From the NCBI GenBank assembly GCA_964020085.1, contig OZ026605.1, positions 1,427,201 to 1,491,200 on the forward strand: a stretch of 64,000 bases of DNA, written 5' to 3'. Both the position numbers and the translations under genes were made by a program. The notes beneath the pieces were generated by a model. It did not search any database. It was not told where the DNA came from and was given only the letters and a program-made list of their open reading frames with translations. The DNA is from Micromussa lordhowensis (taxonomy: Eukaryota; Cnidaria; Anthozoa; Scleractinia; Lobophylliidae). Shown here in pieces: positions 39,101-48,100 of the stretch (the stretch's first letter is position 1; each line of letters opens with the position of its first letter).

Positions 39101-42100
39101 CAAGAAAAAACTGAAATTTTCTATTTACAGAAAGAAAAGGACTCCATTAGGTTCAGTCTATCTAAAAGTTTTAATGTAATCATGAAAAGCACCGTTTGCT
39201 GAGCCACCTCTTTACCACATTCTGTAGACAGAGACTGAAAACATCATCTTCATTTAGGTATTTACTGGAAATAGCGATCAATACTCAGTAGTGATACACA
39301 CTTTGAAGAATCCGATCATAACCCGTTACCTTCGCATCAAGCCCAAGACTTGGAATAGCTACATATCACTACGAGCGGAGTTCTATGGATGCAGAAAAGG
39401 TACGTTTTCTAACTGTTAAAAGTTCTCGATGAGCTCGAAATAAGTTATATTAACCTGTTCCGCATTCTCTATGAATTATTTCTAATAGGAAATTTCCATA
39501 ACATTTAAAGACTATTGTTGCTTTTCTGTTTTCATTGATTACTTCTTTACAAGGTTTCACCGCGGGACTTTAATTTTCCGTAAAGAAACTCGTTTCCACT
39601 CCATAGTCGCTTATAGAAGAGGCGTATATTTAACAATTATCCTGCGAAATCGCGCGGAATATCGTCTGATACTTAGCCGACGAGGCCGTAGGCCGAGTCG
39701 GCTAAAATCAGACGATATTCCGCGAGATTGAGCAGGATAATTGTTTTATTATTCAACAAATTGATAACAAAACAGCCTAACATTTTTAAAGCTCTCTGTC
39801 GACATTTTCTCACTTCACTTTTTCTTCCCACGTACGAAGCTACTTATACCGCCGGATATCTGTTACCTACGAATGATACAGATATCGAGAGCATCATGAC
39901 CATATTTGGATAGTGTTACAATTTGTGGAATAAGACAATCAATATGGGATCATCTTAAAATGTACTTCTTTAATTGGCTTTTTTTAAAGGCTTTACAGCT
40001 CCGGGAATCAAATGCAGGGATCCCCTCGGTATTGAGAGCGGCAAAATTCCACGCTTCGCCATTGTGGCATCATCACAGTACAATCAATATTATGGACCTG
40101 ACCGCGGCAGACTTCGAACAGAAGGGGAGGGAAGCTATGGAGGAGGCTGGGCTGCGCAATACAATGACGCTAACCAGTTTCTACAGTTTGATTTGGGTAA
40201 GGCCACCAAAGTGACAGCCGTCGCTACTCAAGGTCGATCAGATGCTAACTGGATGGTGACGAGCTACACGCTGGCATACAGTTTGAATGGCGGATCTTTT
40301 ACACCTTACGGCGAAGGGGATGGTCAGGCAAGGAATATTTTCCTTTTCTTTATTAAGTTTCATTAGTTAAGTACTTAATTTTCATTTTGATTTGCCTAAC
40401 GTATGTAGGATATTAGAAGCATCGTTGGTTCAGAAATTCTGAACTAAATGGACTCTCATAATTGGACTAACCGGTCTTAATGTAGTACTTCCAAATTCAG
40501 TGCTTATACCAAATCGAGAACCTAACACTTGTAAAAATAAGCCCAGGGTGATATATTTAAAACAAACTGGATCGCACTTTGGCTTCTTGAAAAATTTCTT
40601 TGGAAAGTAGGAATATACAAAGAATGTCTGGTAAGTTATTTGGCGGCACTTTCATATTCGGACATGTGCTAATTTCATCTCCGACCCACAAAAATTATGT
40701 TGGACTGAAACAGCTCTAACACTGTAAGATATATTATTCCAACTTATGGGTTTGATCAGAGATGCATCGTTTTTCTCATCAATTGTTTGATATTCCTGTC
40801 AAGTAAACGTAAGTACAGTAGCGTGGCCAGATCAGCCTGAGATAATACTTGTTATTTCGTTAGGTATTTAGTGCAAACAACCTTGACAGAAATGAAGCCG
40901 TCGGAAACACTATCCATCCACCCATCATCGCACGCTTTGTACAAATTCGTGTGAAAACCTGGAAAGGACATATCAGTATGCGCGCCGAGTTTTATGGATG
41001 CACAGAAGGTTTGTTCACTCTTCTGCAGACCGAAACATTTTAATCATTTTGGCTGTTACTGTTAGTTTTTCAATCATACAAGCATTGACGCGGGCACGAA
41101 AGGAGATAGGGCAAAGGAAAGGAGGGCTATCTGTATAATGAAATGGCAACTGCTTCTAATTTTCCATGCAATATCAGAACAACTTGTTATCGAAGCGTTG
41201 GTTGTATATTTCCTCTTCTTAACTATATAAATATTTGTATAATTTTGTCCCAAAAGGTTTCCCAACGCCAAAGCCGCCAGTGTGTTCAGAAGCCCTAGGA
41301 ATGCAAAATGGAAAAATTCCAGATTCTGCGATAACGGCCTCGAGTGAATACAACGCTGCAAGCAAGGCCATTAATGGCAGATTACATTTCCTGTTCAGAT
41401 CAGGGACTAACTATGGAGCGTGGATAGCGAAAACAAACGACGTCTTCCAGTATCTTCAAATAAATTTTGGTGATTGGACAAAAGTAACTCGAGTTGCCAT
41501 TCAAGGAAGACAAGATGCTGATCAATGGGTGAAGAGCTTCAGCATTTCATATGGCTACGATGCTGTGTTTTTCAAATATTACCAAGAAGATGGTGTAAAA
41601 CAGGTAATTCAGTTTACTTCCGACTAAATTTGAAAGTTGCAGCATTACTTCGAGCTACGTTAGTTACCTACGTATATAGTAACCCGTTTACCTTATTTTC
41701 ATTCCTATCCAAAGCCCCTTACTATATCATCTATTTCAAAGTTTACAATGTAGAGCAATGCTCTTTAGAAAATAACCCAAAGCAAATACGCACGCTGATT
41801 GGTTTAAAACCGTGTTTCTATAACTCGATAGAAACACAGAACCAGCACGAGCTGTTGACGTAATGATAGCGCGACCAAAGAGAATTTACATTTTGATGAT
41901 CGAAGTAAACAAGTTGTTTTTCTTTTTCTTCGTCGCGGTATTTTCTAAAAAAAATAGAAAACATGGTCTCCGTGTTCCTATCGAGTTATAGAAACACTCG
42001 TGAGAACTTGGGGAGAACTCGAAAAAGCTGTGGAAACACTCGCCTGCCGCTCGTGTTCCCACAGCATTTCTCCTTGTCCCAAACTTTCACTCGTGTTTCT

Positions 42101-45100
42101 ATAACTCGATAGAAACACGGCACATGTTTCCTATTTCTTAAATAACACACTGCCTCTATGTTAGGCCCCGTACACACCACGCCCAACAAATTTGAAAACG
42201 CAGCTTTATTTCTGTGGAATGTGGTCAAACACGGTCTTTCGTGTTTGATAAATTACTACCAACGTGATAACAAAGCCTTGAAATGGTTTTCATATAATAA
42301 CTAACTTGTATACAGGAGAGCCGCGAGTAAATAGTTGGTAACATGCATTCATCAGCGTGGCGTCATTTCTTTTTTTCAGATATTTCCCGGAAATAATGAT
42401 AGATATACTCCTGTCACTCACGATTTGAAAACGCCAATCATCACTCGCTACATTCGTATTCATCCAGACACGTGGCAATCCCATATTTCAATGAGAGCTG
42501 AGTTCTATGGCTGCAGAAAAGGTGAGAATAGAACATTCATCTCAGTAAAAGCGCGTCTTAGCATACAGCGACAGTCTGATAACTTTGTATTAAGTCACTT
42601 GATTAAAGCGCGACTATCGAAAAGTATGCCTGACACTCGTGCTAGCTTTTGAATTCACCGCTTTCATTAAATACGATTCTTTTTAACAAAATGGTTACCC
42701 AGTTCTCAGAAAACACTTGTAAAACTCTGTTTAAAAGTGATTTTTTGGGGTTCCTCCATCTGAAATTGAATTGCCTATGCTAATGAACCAAATCATTGGA
42801 AACAAAGATCCCCTTTTGAGCTTATTTATTTCAATGATTTTTTTTACATAACCTAGGATTTGAACCACCAAAACTGGAATGCCAGTCAGAACTTGGAATG
42901 AAAAGTGGAAAAATACCAGACAGTGCTATCACTGCTACTACAATCTATAGTCAGTACTATGGTCCAGAACGTGCCAGACTTGATACGGTGAAGTCAGGAA
43001 GTTTCGCGGGAGCGTGGGTTCCGAAGACACAGGACATGGGGCAGTGGATTCAAGTTGATCTTGGCAAATACACAAAGATCACACGAATAGCAACTCAGGG
43101 CAGACAAGATACAGCTCAGTGGGTGAAAAGCTATTCTATCAGCTACAGCATTAATGGAGGTCCATTCCTTCCTTATAATGGAAACCAGGTGAATACTTGA
43201 TGAATTTCTCTGACAACAAAGGTGACAAACAAAATGTGACTAGAAAGTTAATGTGTCCTGAACGTTACAGTTACATCAACAGGGTAACGATCAAATAAGG
43301 CAAAAGTGATGTTTCTGTGATTTTTACTTTAATTTAATCATCTCTTGTTAGGTTCTCCCTGGAAATAAAGACTTGAATACAATCGTTGGACACATTCTCA
43401 ACCCACCAATCATAGCGCGCTATATACGAATCCACCCCAAAGAGTACCAAAGTTACATGGCTCTACGATTTGAACTTTTCGGATGCACAGAAGGTTGGTA
43501 CAAGAGTTTGTTCACTTTTGCTGTTAAATCCGAATCGAAAATCACCATTGACTTGAATCCGGACGCGTTAAGGCAGTATAAAATCCAATCTAAAAATATT
43601 TTGATTTATCGTGTATTTGATACTGTTTTAAAGCTTTTTGAGATTTCCAACAATAATTACCATTGCTAATTCTTAGTCACAAAAATAAGCGATATGACAC
43701 GACGTTTCAAAGTCATCTTGACTTCATTTTCAAGTGATGAATGTAACGGTCAGTTCAAGTTTAAAATTAAGTGGTTTGTAACGTCAGCCAACGAATTAGT
43801 GCGCGCGCGATAAAATGTTCTAAACAAATACTTTCGCGCGAATTGAGTCCGCTTGAGTCCGGTTTCCTCTCACGGATGAAGAGCATTTCGCGGATAAGAC
43901 AATCTAGCTGTCCCTGACATTTCTTTAAAACGGAGAACTGCTTCAGAAGCTCGGGGTTTGAAGTTCCGTGGCAACCTTTCACATGTGTACCAACGGCGGA
44001 GGCTCTATGTTCTTCAATTCGCTGATGGAGATGACGAGTAGTGTAGCCGATATAATCTGTGTCGCACACATCACATTTAAATTGATAAACAACACATTGC
44101 CAGAGAAGGGCACATCTAGATAAACTAATATTGTGCCCCTTTAAAGTTTATGTATAACAAAAGTCTTGAGATTTTTAATAAAAAGTAAAAGAACAATAAA
44201 AAGAAAATAATATGAAGTAAATAATCGAAAGGGTGTAATTGTAATTTACATTGTAAAGCCAGCTACAAATGATCTATTAACGACAAACGTTCCGTCAAAA
44301 TATCTTAGTAATGACGATTACGAGGGTAATAACTGATTTCCTGTTCCTATTACAAGTAAAGGAATGTAATAGTTCGAGGCACATACAGTAAGCCGCCTCA
44401 ATCTGCTTTGCAGGCTTTTCTGTTCCCCCAGTGCCCCCTTGCCAGATTCAACTTGGGATGCAAAACGACAGACTACCAAATTCAGCGTTATCGGCTTCAT
44501 CGCAATATAATAGTTATACTGGCCCTGAAAATGCCAGGCTTCACTTCTACGCGGAGAGTGGCCGTTACGGAGCCTGGATAGCACAGAAACAAGACCACAA
44601 TCAGTGGCTTCAGGTTGACTTTGGAGTCGAGACAGACATCACACGAATCGCTACCCAAGGTCGTCAGGATGCTGCCCAGTGGGTGGAGGAATACACTCTG
44701 AGATACAGCACTAATGGATTTTACTTTAAACACTACCAACCATCTGGATATACCAAGGTGACTTTTTGTAATAGCAGATTTGCTCCATATCGTCATTTGA
44801 CTACAACTATCAGAATTCCTGTCGTTTTTCTTTATTATTTTAGTTTTGAAGCCCCAGTGGGGTTTAGATAACAATTGCCCTAATTGGCATAAGAAACCAT
44901 CATGCAAATCGCCTATTGACACAAGGTAGCGATCGTAGGGATGAGCCATTTACACTATTTACATCTGAGAATGAGATCAGACTCAAAGATTCTAAAGTGA
45001 AGAAGACATAGAATTACTGAAATATCACACTAGAGGCTTAAAAGAGTAAAAGAGCTCAAAAGAAGCAGGGCAGGAAAAAGGGACATGAATGGCCAACATT

Positions 45101-48100
45101 CGGTTTATGACAGGCTGCGCAGACTGTAAACTTATTAATTTATATCTGATTCCCATTTCCATTTACCTGGAGCGAACCTGAGTCCTATTCAGGTTACCCG
45201 TAGTCTTGTTTTGGCCTAGATATAATTTGCAGTCTCCAAAGACATCGGGCAGAATGACTGTAACGCATTGGATTATGGTAAACTTGAAAATAACATCCCG
45301 ATGTCAACTTTTATAAACGTGTTTTTATCAGATAATATCCTCCTTTGATAGGTAGTCAACATTTTGCAAATAAGACTGCTACTCGGCGCCAACTCATCGC
45401 TGACCAAAAAAATAGACTGAATTGTCTGAAACATCGTGACCTAGCTCCTTTAACACCCAGGAAACCATAAGTATACCACAATTGTCTCTTTTCATCTAAA
45501 ATAATGTGAATTTCTCTTTAAAGACATTTGAGGGAAATAACGACCGCTACACCGTTGTGAGCCATAACTTGAATCCACCGATCAGAGCGCGGTATCTGAG
45601 AATCATCCCAGAGGAATGGCAAAGTAACATTGCATTGAGGGCAGAATTTTACGGCTGCAAGACAAGTAAGATCTTCTTTTTTTCGTTGCCTTGCCAAATA
45701 ACAACACCATACCGTGGGCACAACAATGCTCTGCTCACAGTAGTAGGTGCAGTGGCAGAGCATCTAGTGCAATGAAACGTTCTAGTCATGATTCATCGTC
45801 ATTTATTCTTTTCGAGTGATGTTACGGGTAGTTCTGTTGGATTGTTGGGTGCCACACTGTCCGTGAAGTAACATTTCCTCTCTACTGTCCAAGAAAGAGC
45901 GTATTTGCGCGCTGTTAAGGTAGAATGTCAAAAGTAGGATGGAGAAGGACGATTAGCAATTAACACAATCTTGGACAGAATTAAAACAAAAAACTCAAAT
46001 GGGAAAAATTGTGGTGATTTTACAAGTGTATACTTGTGGGAATGCATTTAACTTATATTGTTACAGGTGACGGAGGCTATACAGCGTGGAATGCCTGGTC
46101 CAAGTGTTCCGTATCTTGTGGAGATGGGCGTCGTAGCCGTACACGGTCTTGCACCAGCCCCCCACCGAGCCCCGGTGGAAATAATTGTTCACAACTGGGA
46201 CCTGATAGAAAGACTGAGCAATGCAATATTAAAGCCTGTCCAGGTAAGATCATAAGGTTACGAACAAGCTTAGATCATAGACAGAAGATTGTCACTGCAG
46301 CCATGCTTGGTAGAATGCATACAGGCCAAAGTCCACGGGACATTTTGAGTCATACATTTTGCAGCCACTCAACTTTCACTGAAAGAAAGCCTACCAGAGC
46401 TGTATAAATGAAAAAAATTGAGGCCTGAAGGGGATTCGAACCCATGACCTACCTCTGCACCGGTATCGCAGAGGCCATGAGTTCGAATCCCGTTCAGGCC
46501 TGAAGTTTTTCAGGCTTTAATTTCACAACTACCTAAGTTGTGTGTGTATAACTGCGATGATCAGTCATGTCTTCAGAAAATACCAAAGCTACAGACCTCT
46601 GATAAAATCTATCACCCTCTGATTGAGCCATGCATACTACTGTAGAATTCATACAACTGGAATTCATCGCTTCTAATGACAATATTTTCACCAACTTCAG
46701 TTCGTAATGGGCGACTATAATAATTAAATGAACGGAAATTCAAGACAAATTTGATTTGACTTATTTCTGTTGGTTGGATGAAATGCTATAAGACATATTC
46801 TCATTTTCATTACCAGTGGATGGAAGTTATGGTTCGTGGCAACCGTGGAGCGACTGTTCTAAAACTTGCGGAAAGAGACCAGGAACAAAGAGACGCGTTA
46901 GATTGTGCAACAACCCAGAACCACAAAATGGTGGTAAAAATTGCTCCAGCTTAGGGGAGGAAAGCGAAACAGCACGATGCCAACCGAAAGCAAAGAGATG
47001 TGGTGGTACGTATATGGACCCAAAACACCAAGATTGTTTATTCTTCTGCAAGCCTCATACTTAATTTGCATTAGCTTGAATTTTTTAGGTCGGTAGGTGA
47101 AGCACAAAGACAACCACACTTAATGCAGGGGTACACCTGAAGGCTGTTTTGACGTCGCTTAACACTGCCTTTCTGCCAATATCTCGATCACGTTTCAAGC
47201 GACACTAAATCTCTCTGCTTATCTCATTTACCACACTTTGGCGGTTTTGGGTAAAATTTTGGGTGATTTTGGGGCATTTTGGGGAAGAAATATTTTTTCT
47301 CAAAGGATAGGTTAAATTGAGGAATTAATTAAATTAAAATTTCAAGTGAAGAATTAGTAGACGGATACCAAACAGTCCCCTACCAACCTGGGGCTCCCTT
47401 TTGCGGGAGTCAGCTGTCTGGTAGTGTTTCCAACCCATCTTAATTCTTCTTTTTTATATCACTTCAAATTTCACGCCTATTCATGTTTACCCCCGCCTTA
47501 ACTCCTATGGTGTCCTTTTATAACAAGGACAGTTGGTAGTTGGTTGTAGTTCTAAATCACGCCATAACACTATTAAGATAACATTTTTGGAACTAAGACT
47601 TAATTTATTCTTCAATTTAGCGGATGGTGGATATGAGAAGTGGGGCAAGTGGAGCAAATGTACCAAGGCTTGTGGAGGAGGAACACAGACGAGGTCACGC
47701 AAATGTAACAAACCTGTACCAGGAAGAGGCGGGAAAGACTGTGATGTACTTGGACCAAATCAGGAAACCCTAGAATGTAACACACAGAGCTGTGGAAGTA
47801 AGTGAAGTAATTGAAGTGAATTTTTTAATTGTCGAAGACGATTAAATGCAAACCAAGCTTCATCGCTACATCTACCTTTGCGATGACTTGTCAGTTTCTT
47901 TCTATTAAAGCGTCACTTTCCGACTACCTTTCATTTCTCTCCCTTTACGTTCATTTGTGTAGAGATGCAATAGCCTCACAGCTAGTGCACTCCAATCCGA
48001 ATCGAGCGGCCCGGATTCGAGAACTGACTCAGTGGGGACGTTATGTTCTGGGGAAGACACTCTCGCATTGCCTCTCTCTATCCAGTGAACAAATGGGTAC

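Noticed and set aside
23849..43493. Assembly artefact as explanation of the ABCD repeats
   Set aside because: Units differ in intron length, insertions and residues, and each has intact splice sites, so they are not collapsed or duplicated reads. Long reads would still be the decisive test.
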